From NCBI GenBank assembly GCA_022828595.1, contig JAKGHH010000002.1, forward strand, positions 38,472,222 to 38,536,221: 64,000 nucleotides of DNA, written 5' to 3'. Positions 11,586-23,315 of the stretch are shown here, piece after piece; position 1 is the stretch's first letter, and every line of letters starts with the position of its first letter. The stretch is from Nelumbo lutea. Taxonomy: Eukaryota; Streptophyta; Magnoliopsida; Proteales; Nelumbonaceae. The notes beneath the pieces are model-generated. The model ran no database searches. It saw nothing but the letters and a program-made list of their open reading frames with translations, and was not told the origin of the DNA. The position numbers and the translations under genes were made by a program.

Positions 11586-14500
11586 ATGGGTTGGCCGTCC
11601 CCTCTAGAATTAAAGAAACAGCTATCCCTCTGCGCATTGTTGTTGGTTTTACAGTTCAATTCGTTACTTGTTTCTCCTTCCCCTGCTTCAGCTTTTGCAT
11701 CTCCCACCACCACTACTGTCACCATTGAACAAGCCAACGCCCTTCTCAAATGGAAAGCCAGTTTCCAAAACCAAACCCAGTTGCTTCTTCCTTCCTGGAG
11801 AATTCCTAGTAGTAATACCACCAATTCTTTTTCCCTACTGATCCCATGCAATTGGGTTGGAATTGCTTGCAGTCAGGATGGCAGCATCACCAATATAAAT
11901 CTACCAGGAATGGGACTACAAGGTATGCTCCACGATTTCAAATTCTCATCTTTCCCAGATCTCGTTAGTCTTAATCTTTCCAGCAATTCATTCTTTGGCC
12001 CCATTCCATCCTACATTGGTAACCTTTCAAAACTCACCCACCTCGATCTGTCATTCAACCAATATGGTGCGAACATCCCATCCGAAATTGGCTTGCTAAC
12101 TCATCTCCAGGTCTTGTTTCTCGATGACAATCTTCTAAGTGGATCCGTACCCATATCTTTATGTAATAATCTGTTCAATCTCACCAATTTAGTCCTCGGG
12201 GGAAATCAACTTTCTGGTATCATTCCTCCACAAATTGGAAATTTGAGAGCTCTTCAGGAGTTATCTCTGTATAGTAACAATCTTACTGGTCCGATCCCTC
12301 CATCTTTAGGTAATTTGAGTAACTTAATATATCTATCCCTCTTTAAAAATCAGTTCTCAGGCCCCATTCCTCTTGAAATAGGAAATCTGACAAATCTCAT
12401 AGAAATAGACTTATCTGTTAACCATTTGACAGGTCCCATCCCAACCAATTTGGCAAACTTGAACAAACTAAGCGTTTTGCACCTGTTTGATAATAAATTA
12501 TCTGGCTCCATCTCTCCAAATTTAGGAAATCTAAGTGCACTTACTAGACTGAGCTTGCATACAAATGATCTTATTGGTTCAGTCCCTGCTGAATTAGCTA
12601 ACTTGAGCAATCTGACCCGTTTACGCCTCGATACCAATCAATTTTCTGGTTCCGTTCCTCAAGAAATAGGAAAGCTAGAGTCTCTTGTTGAGTTCACTTT
12701 ATTTACAAATAATATGGTCGGTTCCATCCCTGCATCTCTAGGTAATTTAAGCAGATTAAGGGTTCTAAGTCTTTTTGATAATCAACTCTCTGGTTCCATT
12801 CCGCCTGAGCTAGGAAAACTACAGTCTCTTTTACTTTTCGATTTGTTGGGTAACAATTTGTCTAGTGTTCTCCCTGCATCTTTGGGTAATTTAAGCAACT
12901 TATACGTTCTACAACTCCAAATGAACCAATTTTCTGGTTCGATTCCCCAAGAAATGGGAAGGCAGCCAAACTTGGAAATGCTATCTCTTTTTGACAACAA
13001 TTTCTCTGGCTATTTGCCACAAGATATATGCATGGGTGGACGACTTCAGAACTTTTCTGCATTTAACAATCACTTCACTGGTCCCATTCCAAAAGGTTTA
13101 AGAAACTGCACAAGCTTAGTGAGACTTCGGCTCGAAAACAACCAACTCACCGGGAATATAACAGAAGATTTTGACATCTACCCAAGTCTTGATTATATTG
13201 ATTTGAGCCATAACAAATTGTATGGGGAGCTTTCCAGAAACTGGGTGGAGTGTCAAAGTCTCAAGGGTCTTCTCTTATCTGGAAATCTGATCAGTGGTAG
13301 AGTACCAGCTGAGTTTGGGGAGTTGACTCAACTGAGCCTACTTCGCTTGTCATCAAATCGTCTAGTTGGGGAGATCCCAAAGGAATTGGGAAAGATGAAA
13401 TCTTTGTTTGAGTTGAGCTTGAACGATAACAAGCTACTGGGTAGGCTGCCACCTGAACTTGGAGCATTGTCGAACTTGGAAAATCTTGATTTGTCAGCTA
13501 ATAAATTAAGCGGGCCAATACCCAAAGAATTAGGGAGCTGCTCCAAGCTATTATATTTGAACCTCAGTATGAATAGATTGAATGGAAGCATCCCAACCGA
13601 AATTGGTAATTTACTTTCCTTGCAACGTTCACTGGATCTGGGTCAGAACAATCTAACCGGAGAGATCCCACCAGAAGTGGGAAGACTGCAAAATCTGGAG
13701 AGGCTAAATCTCTCTCATAATAAACTCTCTGGTTCTATTCCATCATCATTTGATAATATGATTAGTTTGACACATATAGATCTGTCATACAATGAGTTGG
13801 AAGGCCCACTTCCCAACAACAAAGCCTTTCAACATGCTCCCATGGAAACTTTCAGAAATAACAAAGCATTATGTGGCAATGTAAGGGGTTTGTTGCCTTG
13901 CAATTCTTCTCAGGGAAAGGTGGAAAATACCAACAAGGATCATAAGGTCTTAATCTTCATCATAGTACCTCTATTATGTGCATTGTTTCTCCTGTTTACA
14001 TTTGTGGGAATTGCTTATTCTGTCTTTCAAAAAAGGGATAGTAATACAGAGATAGATCGAAGAGAGAGACATCATCATGATGGAGATCTGTTTTCTATAT
14101 GGAATTTTGATGGAAGATTAGTGTATGAAGATATCATTGAAGCAACGGAGGATTTCAATGAGAGATTTTGCATTGGGATGGGAGGATTTGGGAGCGTCTA
14201 TAGAGCTCAGTTGCCAACAGGTCAAGTAGTAGCTGTGAAGAAGCTTCACCAAACAATTCACGATGATGGTGAAGATGCAGACATGAAAAGCTTTAGAAAT
14301 GAGATACAGACGTTAGCAGAGATACGCCATCGGAACATTGTGAAGCTTTATGGCTTCTGTTCACACCCACGACATTCATTTCTGGTTTATGAGTACTTGG
14401 AGAGAGGAAGCTTAGCTAAGATGTTAGCTGACATGGAACAAGCAACTGAGTTGAGCTGGACTAGGCGCATAAATGTGATAAGAGGTGTTTCCAATGCTTT

Positions 14501-17500
14501 ATCATACATGCACCATAATTGTTCTCCACCAATTGTTCATCGAGACATATCAAGCAACAATATCTTGTTGAATACAGAGTATGAGGCTTTCGTCTCTGAT
14601 TTTGGCACTGCTAGACTTCTAAAGCCCGATTCATCAAATTGGGCTTCTTTAGCTGGTACATACGGATATATTGCCCCAGGTAACTTATATATTTACTGCC
14701 TTTTTATTTCAGAAGAAAAAAAAAAGTTAGGCTGTGTTTGGTTGCAATGCAAATTTCATTTGCACCAGTGTAAATGCATAGGATTCAAATGGGCTGTGTA
14801 ATTATTGGTTTGGTTTTGCTTTAGCTTTAACCTTGTTTGTGAAAAGTAAAATGGTGTGGTAAACCTTATATACAAGAGAATGGGTGTTCAGATCTGTTGA
14901 CCGGAACACATTGCTGGCCACATTCACCCACCCACAAATTGTGATTATTGGTGATGTAAAATATAAGAAATGTTACCAGTGTGAATGTGGCCAGAAATGT
15001 ATTGTGGTCAACTGATCCAAACTCGAGAATGGAAGTAGGAGGGTTATTTGTTTGGAAGTGAGGTAGGAGTAAACAAGATGATGTGGTTTCCACTTTTAAT
15101 AAGAGAATTTTGAGGTAGGAGGAATGTGGTGCAAATTTTGCATCAGCTTTTGGGATGAAAACTTTTCATAGATAATGAGTAAAATTAAGACAAAGGCTCA
15201 GTTTGGAAAGAGTACAAATACAAATACAAGGTTTTGCACTGTATATGTTTGTTTTTGTACTCTTTCTAAACTGAGCCAAAAATACAAATTTTATATCAAA
15301 TAAAAATACAAATTATAATTTCAAACAAACATGCAAAATTGATTCGGGTATAAATTTTTTATTTAGTTCAGATTTGCGCTGCAACCAAACACAGCCTTAT
15401 GTTTGATTGGTCTCCTCTTTTATAGTTTTATTGATTTGAGTAAATTATTGAAACCTCCCCTGAGGTTTCTGGCTGTTGCTGAAGCCTCCCCTGAAGTTTG
15501 GTAATTGCAGTAACCTTCCTTGAACTTTTTAACATAGTTGTAAGTAAACTCCCTTTGTTAAAATCCTCTAAAGAGAGACACGAAAATATCCAAAATATTC
15601 ATGTAGTTCCTTTTGATCAATGTTTATTTTCTAAATTTTCACCTCATATGAATGCCTAGTCCAAATCCTTCTAAAATAGATTTATTTTTCAAATTTGTCC
15701 AAGGGTAAAGATGGAATTTTAAATTCTTTTTTTGTTGTTTATAAAGTTTGTATTGCTTTTTCTTTTGTAGAAACCAACCTCAATAGTAGTTGCATGGGTA
15801 TTTTGGACAATTTTGCATCTTTTATGAGAGGATTCTAATACAGGGATCTACTTACAACTATATCAAAAGTTCAGGGAAGACAATTACGCTTGCCCAACTT
15901 CATGGGAGGTTTTAGCAATAGTCAGAAACTTCAGGGGAAGTTTCAGCAATAACTGCACTTGATGGCCCACAGTCACTCCAATCTCTCACTTGGCATGCAT
16001 GGCTAATGTGGGGCCATATTGTTGATTAAAGGAAAGGAAAGGAAAGGTAGAGAAACCCTTACAAACCTTGTATGAGTTTCCCTACCTTTCCTTTCTTTTC
16101 CTCACCTTTTCCTCAAACCAAACATAGCCTAAGGGTAGCTAATCAGATTCATTCAAGTATGAATTTGATCCAACCTGAACCCTACCTGATCTGACAATTA
16201 GAATAGGATTACGGATTACCCTAACCCGACTACTTGTCCACAAAACCGATTACTTTAGAGGTTTTCAATGACACTCTGCCAATGGGCTGGGTTTTGGTTA
16301 GGGCTGCAAGTCAGGCCAGGTTAGGTCGGGTTAAGGCCAACCCTAGCCCAACCCAACCTTCTTCCCATCCTTTAAAATCTCATAAAACTATTTAATCTCA
16401 AATCTTAACTCACTTTTCAGTATATATATTAATCTTATGTTTTATTAGTATTTATTTGTAATGTTTTTATTGGTTCTTTTAGTACAAAATCAAGAAACTA
16501 AGTGTCTGAAATGATAGTTTACTACCAGTCATGACTTATGATAGATCTTTTATAGGCGCCAAACATTAGAGAGGAGATGAAGAATAAAATATTCAAAAAA
16601 CACAAAATATGTTATTAAGGTTTTAGTCTTTTCATTTAGGATTAAGTGAAGTGATTATCTTAAAAGAAAGACATGATTGTATGTAGCGAGGGCTATCATA
16701 CATCTAAAAAAATCAATGTATATATATATATAACATATATTTATATATGGCATATACTATAGAGTCAGGTTGCCCAAGGGGTCAACCCTAATCTAACCCG
16801 AAATAAAGTCAGGTTCATGAATTTCAACCCTAACCCTAACCCAAGCATCAACCCAACTCAACTAGGCCAACCCGACTTTTTTGGGTTGGATTAGGGTTAG
16901 GTTCAGGCCATCCTGGCCCAAGTTGCAGCCTTAGTTTTGGTGTCGGATACAGCCTCAATCTGAACTCAACCTGATTAAGGTGCAAATTGAAAAGAGAGAG
17001 AGAGAGAAACTACAAAGTGTAATTATAGAATTATTCTATTTTTAAATTATAGAATTATTCTATTTTAATCAATAAATAGTAATTGGATCCTTAACCCTAT
17101 CTAACACTGCCCCTAGATTTTGTCAATTTTAATGTCTTTTTTCCCTTCTTCGATTTTGTATTTTTTTATGTAAGAGAGGTTTACCATAAATAGGAGGTTT
17201 AGCATGTTGAGGGGAGAGATTCCTAAACCATTCTCTTCCCTAGCTTAGAGCCCCAAAATCTTTGGTAGACCAGTTTGGGGCTCATCACCCTACAATGGTG
17301 AGTGGAGACTCTAATAAGAACACGTAAAATTAGGGATGCTCACAGTCAACTTGTTATAGTTGTTCTTTCGTTAGTTCTTTGTTGTGCTGTCATTATTTTT
17401 TGTAAGAGAAATCTGTTGTAAATAGGGGGTTTACCATCTTCGAGGGAGAGGTGCCATGTTGCATTTACCTTTTTTGGTAGACTAATTTGGGACTGACCAC

Positions 17501-18724
17501 CCTAGTGGCAACTCCGGTAAGAGCACAAAAAGGTTGGGATGCTCAAAGTCAGCTTGTAATATTTGTTTTTTAGTTAGTTGTTTGTTGTGTCTTCATTTTC
17601 TCAAAGTGGGGTGCATATCAGGCTCACTGGTCATACCATTAAGAACCTAGGTTCCCTTAACTATATCCTCTTCCAAATTGGAGAGTTGCAAGTAACCATC
17701 CACTACTAAATCATCGATGTTCTTCTTTAATTTGGTCCATGTGTTTCTCCCATGGTTCACCATGTCCGTTTTAAAAGCCATGGTTTCTCCTTTCGCCAAA
17801 AGACAAGTGCACCTTGGTCATAAGGCTGGTGGTTTGTTAAACCCAAGTGAATTTGCACACTGGATCAATTTTGTAATCATTTAGTAAGAATATGTTTTTG
17901 TATTGATAATGGCAGCAAATTTGTCTGACACAATTGCATTCAAAATGGAAACAATGCTTGCTTTTAAAACATTGATACAAACTTTGCACTCAAAGTTGAT
18001 CAATGTAAAAGGTAGATTATAGTCTTGGAATCTATGTTTTCATTTACATAATTAACCAAAACTATATCAATTTTACATTTTTCATGAACCATAGATATTT
18101 GAATTTACATTGAACATATTTGCATTTCAATTCCATTCTAATCAAACACAACCTAACATATTACAATATTTCTCTATAAAAACTATATCGCATTATTTAC
18201 TTTAGTAATGAATTCATTATTATTTCTTTTGATTCTTAAATAATAAAATTCTTATACATAGATATATATAATTCTTAATGGCATTGTAGAATTTTTTGGG
18301 GCAATAACCACATTATAAAAATTGAGTACTTCTAAATTTCTCTTTTGCAGAACTTGCTTATACAATGAAGGTAAATGAAAAGTGTGATGTCTATAGCTTT
18401 GGAATAGTAATAATGGAAGTGATAACTGGAAGGCATCCTCGTGAAATCATATCTTCTCTATCATCATCTTCATCTTCTTCATCGCCATCATTTTGCCAAA
18501 TGACATTTGTAAGGGATATATTGGATCAACGTCTCTGTACCCCTACAAACCAAGAGTTTGATGACATAATCTTTATTATAAGATTAGCATTTTCATGCTT
18601 ACATGTTGATCAACAATCCCGGCCAACCATGCAGTATATGTCTCAAGAGTTGTCCAAACGTGGGAAACCTTGCCAAAAGCCATTTGACATTACATTGGAG
18701 CAACTATTGAATAGTGAGCAATAA
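11586..18724 (+). CDS. LRR receptor-like kinase, MIK2-like; two exons
   Basis: The coding sequence is join(11586..14679, 18351..18724), 1155 residues. The donor is CCCCAG|GTAACT and the acceptor TTTTGCAG|AACTTG, both phase 1, splitting a Glu codon in the APE-type motif (GYIAPELAY). Order: signal peptide (about 1-35), LRRNT with CNWVGIAC (about 48-95), about 26 leucine-rich repeats to about residue 750, transmembrane helix (about 787-810), kinase domain. The glycine loop GMGGFGSVY is near 863, VAVK lysine at 885, HRD at 985-987 and DFG at 1005-1007, so all catalytic residues are present. The C-terminal exon ([17 protein letters not shown]) finishes the kinase with an unusual run of serines. 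The closest family I recognise is MDIS1-INTERACTING RECEPTOR LIKE KINASE 2, plasma-membrane peptide receptors. The ligand cannot be told. No stop or shift was seen. Family introns are usually short; this one is 3671 bp and full of transposons. Confidence 0.93.
14728..15398. mobile_element. PIF/Harbinger-type MITE in the kinase intron
   Basis: The ends are inverted repeats of about 25 bp (GGCTGTGTTTGGTTGCAATG on the left, GCTGCAACCAAACACAGCC on the right) with TTA on each outer side. That is the PIF/Harbinger pattern. A smaller hairpin element (15195-15277) is nested inside. Boundaries are good to a few bases. Confidence 0.75.
15195..15277. mobile_element. short hairpin MITE, GGCTCAGTTT family
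   Basis: An 83-bp foldback, GGCTCAGTTTGGAAAGAGTA at the left and TACTCTTTCTAAACTGAGCC at the right, nested in the larger element. A related copy with a clear TAA duplication is at 21236-21353. Confidence 0.75.
15440..15955. mobile_element. long-inverted-repeat element in the kinase intron
   Basis: Inverted arms of roughly 140 bp (15440-15580 against 15815-15955) face each other. The left arm has ACCTCCCCTGAGGTTTCTGG and AGTTGTAAGTA; the right arm has their near complements. Long arms and an AT-rich centre suggest a Mutator-like or foldback element. The flanking TTGAT on both sides is only a weak candidate duplication. Confidence 0.7.
16030..16129. mobile_element. Tourist-like hairpin MITE, eroded left arm
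   Basis: It belongs to the same family as 609-727: AAGGTAG..., then the right arm ACCTTTTCCTCAAACCAAAC and CATAGCC, flanked by TAA on both sides. The left terminus lacks the first 20 or so bases. Confidence 0.65.
16299..16933. mobile_element. hAT-type MITE in the kinase intron, perfect 8-bp duplication
   Basis: The termini TAGGGCTGCAAGTCAGGCC and GGCCCAAGTTGCAGCCTTA are inverted. A perfect GTTTTGGT duplication flanks them (16291-16298 and 16934-16941). The CCCTAACCCTAACCC stretch near 16816 is part of this element and not telomeric. Confidence 0.88.
17168..17600. repeat. diverged direct duplication of about 230 bp in the kinase intron
   Basis: The segments at about 17168-17395 and 17401-17600 share ordered blocks: TGTAAGAGA, GGTTTACCAT or GGTTTAGCAT, GGTAGAC...TTTGGG, CACCCTA, GGGATGCTCA and TTAGTTGTTTGTTGTG. 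They lie head to tail. Function unknown. Confidence 0.6.
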
Positions 18725-18955
18725 TTATCTATGTACAAGAATATTGTTTAATAATTAAGATGGTTAGTGTGACAAAAAATAATAATTTTGTATGCTTATT
18801 CAATGTATTGTATTTTTTGTTTAGTTATTCATTTTATGTATTGTATCGACATGTTGTTCATTTTACAAACACTATTTCTATGCCCTTTAGTTTTTTTTTC
18901 AACATTTCAAGCTTTAAGTTTGGACCTCTAGGATCTGATATTATAGGTATATAGA
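18725..18955. other. 3' flank of the receptor kinase
   Basis: This AT-rich sequence follows the kinase stop codon. It should contain the 3' untranslated region and a poly(A) site, but no single signal can be chosen from the many AATAAT-like strings. Confidence 0.4.
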
Positions 18956-19572
18956 GTTCAAAATTTTAAATTTAACAATACCAAGATCATCTAAATCCAA
19001 CACCATTTACCCATTGATCTTAAAACTTAAAGTCGAAACTGATTCCAATCATCCAATTAGGATCATTTTGATCCTAATATTCAACTCACATCAATTCAAA
19101 AATCTAATACCATAGTTACATGGAGCCCAAATTTTCAAATCTGATGATGTTAAGATCACCCAAATGCAATACCGTTTACTCTTTCATCTTGAGACCTAAA
19201 GGTAGAACCAATTCATGTCGTCCGCTTGAGATCATTACAACCCTGAACTTTATCTCATATTAAGTCAGAAACTTAATACCATAGATATGTAGATCCAAAA
19301 ATTTCAAATCCAATGACATCAAGATCACTCAAACCCAACACCATTTACCCCTTCATTTCAAGACCCAAAGCCGGAACAAATTCTGTTCGTCCAATCAAAA
19401 CCATTTTGATCCTTAATCATATCTCAATTGAAAAAAAAAAAAATCCAACTATGTATATGCGTAGAACTCAAAATTCTGAGTCCAATGACACCAGGATCAT
19501 TTAAATCCAATACCATTAACCCCTCCTCCTTAAGACTCAAAGCTAGATCCGATTCAAACCCTCTATTTGGAA
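18956..19572. repeat. tandem array, units of about 168-174 bp, 3.6 copies
   Basis: Units start at about 18956, 19123, 19292 and 19466 (the last partial). Each contains, in order, a TTCAAAT-like start, CCAAGATCA or CAAGATCAC, CCAACACCATTTACCC or a variant, a GACCCAAAG-like block and ATACCATAG. Adjacent units differ at many positions, so the array is old. The period is close to nucleosomal or satellite unit length. Confidence 0.8.
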
Positions 19573-20032
19573 TTGTCTTTGCTGAAACTTGTAACCTAAT
19601 GACCCACATGATCAAATCTCTCTCCTAACCTCTAAAACCATCTTTAAATTTAAAATAACCAGTTAAGATGTATCCAATCAATCAAGCCAATCACCTAAAT
19701 GTGTTAATCAATCAAGTGGAATTTATCAAAATTCATGGATGGGTTTTGATTGGTCAAAAGTCTTTCCGTACTATATTTTTCCAGCATCATAGATTTTCCC
19801 TAGGAAAAATTCTTAACAAACTTTATGAAACCGAATACAGCCTAAGTGGCTCAGTTAGGACTTTAATTTAACCATTCCATTTCTTAAATAGATGCTTCTC
19901 CCCTTCCAATTTTATACTTACAAGTTCCAGTAATTGATTTTGTTATTGCACATGGGGAAAATTTTGCTATCTACTTTTAATCAAGATTCAAAGCATTGAT
20001 ACACCTAATACATATGAACAGGCATATCGGGT
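19573..20032. other. intergenic, nothing recognised
   Basis: The sequence is AT-rich. A possible element end, ACCGAATACAGCCTAAG, lies near 19828. No gene is supported. Confidence 0.45.
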
Positions 20033-20040
20033 GTTCCAAT

Positions 20041-20317
20041 CATGGTTTTCAAAACTGGATTAGACCTGACGATTGGATCGGAAAACTGAGAACCGATCAG
20101 GTGACCAGTTCTGGTTTTTTCAAAAACCAGATTTTCCATAAAAACCATTGATTTTGGTCAGCAAACCGCTGACCCAGGCGGTTAACCGTTCGAATGGTTT
20201 TGACCGGTTTTCATTTTTTTATTTTTTTTTACATTTTTTGTCAGAACGGACTGACCATTCAACCCAATAACTGAACCCCTGACCGATTCAATCTCCGAAT
20301 CAATTTTAAAAACCATG
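20041..20317. mobile_element. hAT-type MITE, CATGGTTTT family
   Basis: The 277-bp element has inverted ends (CATGGTTTTCAAAAC and ATTTTAAAAACCATG). The flanks are GTTCCAAT (20033-20040) and GTTTCAAT (20318-20325), an 8-bp duplication with one mismatch. The interior is rich in AACCGNTTGAA-type motifs. Confidence 0.87.
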
Positions 20318-20325
20318 GTTTCAAT

Positions 20326-21235
20326 GCTTAATAACTTCTTTTTTAGTTTCTTTATTGCTTCAGAGGGTTGATTTTAGGCATGCCTACCTCATGATACCAC
20401 TCAATCCGAAACACCCCTTATTTGAGGTATCAGGGACCTGATGAAACACCCCCTGAAACCACTCAAAATTATGAAACTTGTGTTCGATTAATAGCCTGTA
20501 CTTTCCATAAGTTCTCTTCATGTGACTGATTAATCGACACTAGGAGTGCAACATGGGCCGGTTGGGTCAGATTGGCTTGACCCTGATATAACCTGATCAG
20601 CTCAAACACAACTTTACATAGACACAACCCGAGCTTAACCCAACATAACTCAGGCCAGGCTCGAGCAGATTAATTGAGCCTGGGCAGATTGGTCGTGTGG
20701 TCGTGTTTGAAGGTATTTTTAGAATATGTGGACAGCCTGATGGACAAACAAAATTTTCTCCAACAAACATGTCATGTGGAGAGAGACAGCCTTTGGGGAT
20801 GGACGATTTTATAAGAAGTTGCATAGTTGCATACAAGGTGAGAACGTGAGAACTTAGAAGATTTATTGATGGAAAAGAGGAGAATGAATCGATGTCTTTG
20901 AAGCTAAAGATACAAGCCACTGACCCTCAAAAGGAATAGCTATTAGCCTATTATACATTTTTGCAGACCGATTTGCTAAATGATTAAAAAAAAAAGCCAA
21001 TCGCCACTATTAAGGTTACAAATTGGGTTATCCGATTTGAAAATTTTCAACTTGAATTAGGGTTAAGGCCCATTAAAATATTAAGAAACTTTCAACTCAA
21101 CATGACCCAAGATGCATCTTTATGCCCACATTCAAGTTAATATGTTGTTATTTTGCATTTACCATTTTCCTGACTCCCAATTCCAACACCCCATTTCCCA
21201 GATTTCATTTTTTTTATTGGAAGGAAATTGCCTAA
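20326..21235. other. intergenic, probable decayed hAT-type element
   Basis: From about 20549 (TAGGAGTGCAACATGGGCCG) the sequence has the GGTTGGGTC composition of the hAT MITEs, but I could not find the opposite end or a duplication. Open frames in it show no family resemblance. Confidence 0.35.
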
Positions 21236-21353
21236 GGCTCAGTTTTGGAAGGAATACAAATACAAATATATACAATATAAACACAGGCAAATGATACAAA
21301 ATATGATGTTTTGCACTCTGCATATGCATATTTGTATTCTTCTAAACTGAGCC
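21236..21353. mobile_element. hairpin MITE, GGCTCAGTTT family, TAA duplication
   Basis: Starts GGCTCAGTTTTGGAAGGAAT and ends ATTCTTCTAAACTGAGCC. TAA flanks it (21233-21235 and 21354-21356). It belongs to the same family as 15195-15277. Confidence 0.82.
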
Positions 21354-21370
21354 TAAGGTCTTAAGAAATA

Positions 21371-22975
21371 GGGAAAATTCCTGATAGGTATCCTGTACTT
21401 TAGGTCGAGTGTCAATTTAGCATTCAAACTTTAAAATGGGACAATCTAGTACCCGGGCGTTAAAATGCGACAATCTAGTACCTGAACTTTCATTTTGCGA
21501 CAATCAAATACCTAGCATTAATAAACCGTCAGTTATGTATATCACATGGCCTCATGTGTGATTTAAGACTTTTGAAAATGTCAAAACTATCGTTGAACAC
21601 TGGTCATCATCTTCTTTCTCAAAAAAATGAAAGATAGCCCAAACACACTCTTCACCATCTTTTTTCTCAAGAAATTGAAGATCAGGTTCTGGAAACCAAA
21701 ATCTCTTTGATGGAGGTAAAGCCTCCATCCGCCACCAGCCAGATGTTATTTGCTGCACCGAAGAATACTTGCACCAATGGCTTGAACCATCCGCCACCAG
21801 CCAGATGTTACAATATTGGGGTGCTTAACACTGTTCATCTTCTTCACAGAGAAACTGAGCAACGGCAGATCTGAACCCGTTTGGTAGGTATTAACACCAT
21901 ATCAACAAGGAGCTAAGTTTGAAATAGTCTCAGGCACTGATAGCATGCAAAGTAGTTACTTCCTATTGGAAGATCAAAGATTGTAGCGAAAGAAATAGAA
22001 AAAGAAAAAGATTAAATCAAGGTATGCAATTAATAATCCTCCTTTAGAATTGTTTTCGTGCTTCTATTTTACAAAAATGGCTTGTAATCTATCGGAAATG
22101 CAAGAACGGAGCATCAACATCGACAAGCTTAGTTATGAGATCTTCTCTATTCTAGAAAGTAATTTTCTCTTCCGCTAACTCTAGATTCCCAAATAGATTG
22201 CTTTAGCCATAGAAACAAAATCCAAAATTACATCTCTGGCAACCACCGATAACGGCGTGGGGGCGATCAAGAATCAGAGAGGTAAGGTCTGCATTCATAA
22301 TATTGATGGGGGAGGAATGAGAGGGATCCTCTCAGGAAAAGCCCTAGCTTACCTAGAACAAGCTCTCAAGACCAAATCCGGAAATCCAAACGCAAGAATA
22401 GCAGATTATTTTGACATTGCCCTGATTCAGAGGGATTTTCACGATGATGATCTTTGCCAACCGACCCATTTATCAATCTTCCTCTAGTTCATTCTCTGGT
22501 GGGGGTTTTATACGACAAGCTTAGTTATGAGATGATCGACATATATATAGATCAAAGCTTACTATCGTCGACAACTCACCTTACCAGATGCACCCTTCCA
22601 CATGCATGGATCGGTGTCGTTTTCGTTCCAATTGGAGAATGCTGAGACATCTGACGTCTAGTCAAAGGCAGACTTCAAAGCTAGGAGGGAGAGATCGTCA
22701 TGGGATAGAAAGAAGAGTAAAAAGAGGTCAGGTGAACGAAAGAAGATGAAAGGGACACGGCTTTTGGGCTCTAACTTATTTTCGTGAGAAAGAAGATGAT
22801 GAACACTGTCCTTTTCATTGATTCTCTTGAAGGGCATTTTTGTTTTTTACATATCACTTATTAGTTGATAGATTATCGCAAAATAAAAATTCAAATACTA
22901 TATTTTCGTGTTTTAAATTTCAAGTATTCAATTGACACTTGACCTAAATTACAAGATACTATCGAGAATTTTCCG
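21371..22975 (+). mobile_element. Mutator-like element carrying a gene fragment (Pack-MULE type)
   Basis: Terminal inverted repeats of about 230-260 bp frame the segment. The left arm (21371 to about 21630) includes GGAAAATTCCTGATAGGTAT, TTTAGGTCGAGTGTCAATTT and GGTCATCATCTTCTTTCTCA. The right arm (about 22748-22975) contains their diverged complements, ending AGAATTTTCCG. The interior holds a fragment of a patatin-like gene and two copies of a 23-bp direct repeat (CATCCGCCACCAGCCAGATG, near 21727 and 21787). The flanks TAAGAAATA and TAAAAAAAT are only a weak 9-bp duplication. No transposase is present, so it would have been moved in trans. Confidence 0.8.
22082..22440 (+). pseudogene. patatin-like phospholipase, captured N-terminal fragment
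   Basis: Two blocks of a patatin-like (pPLA-III-like) protein are visible. 22115-22175 encodes IDKLSYEIFSILES, the usual N-terminal helix of the family. 22268-22430 encodes KVCIHNIDGGGMRGILSGKA then NARIADYFDI, the oxyanion-hole region (DGGG-x-RG) and following helix. Stops lie between them. The similarity stops just before the nucleophile motif, so the hydrolase active site is absent. Intact relatives release fatty acids from membrane lipids; this fragment cannot. It lies between the arms of a Mutator-like element, which explains the sharp ends. A short GACAAGCTTAGTTATGAGAT repeat recurs near 22517, suggesting a rearrangement during capture. Confidence 0.8.
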
Positions 22976-22984
22976 TAAAAAAAT

Positions 22985-23315
22985 ATACTAAAAAGGGTCT
23001 ACCTCTCCCACGGGAAAAGGGATTCGCGGATTCAGATAATATTATTCTGGCCAAGTTTGGAGGGAGTACAAGGCTCTGGAATAATATTCTCTCCCCAACA
23101 TAAATCAGAGAAAAAAAATCCTCTCCAACATTGAAATTAGAAGTTCAAGGCAACATTTTCTTTATTAATACCGTTTTCACGACTCCCTCCCGGGATCGTT
23201 AGCTCTTTAAATATGATTTAGTTCCCTTTTGAATACACTCCAAATGCGTCGCTGGCTCGCTTGCAGGTGGAGAAGCCTCGTAATCAATCTTATCATCTAT
23301 TAAAAATTTTGATAC
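22985..23315. other. intergenic spacer between two transposons
   Basis: About 330 bp with no recognised feature. It separates the Mutator-like element from the TAA-flanked element. Confidence 0.5.

Noticed and set aside
14680..14801. The kinase frame continues past 14679 to a stop at 14801.
   Set aside because: The extension has no kinase similarity and follows a good GT donor. The exon at 18351 restores the missing ELAY...DVYSFG region in the right phase.
16800..16835. Telomere-like CCCTAACCCTAACCC.
   Set aside because: It is only about two to three units of CCCTAA and sits inside a hAT MITE with a perfect duplication, whose composition explains it.
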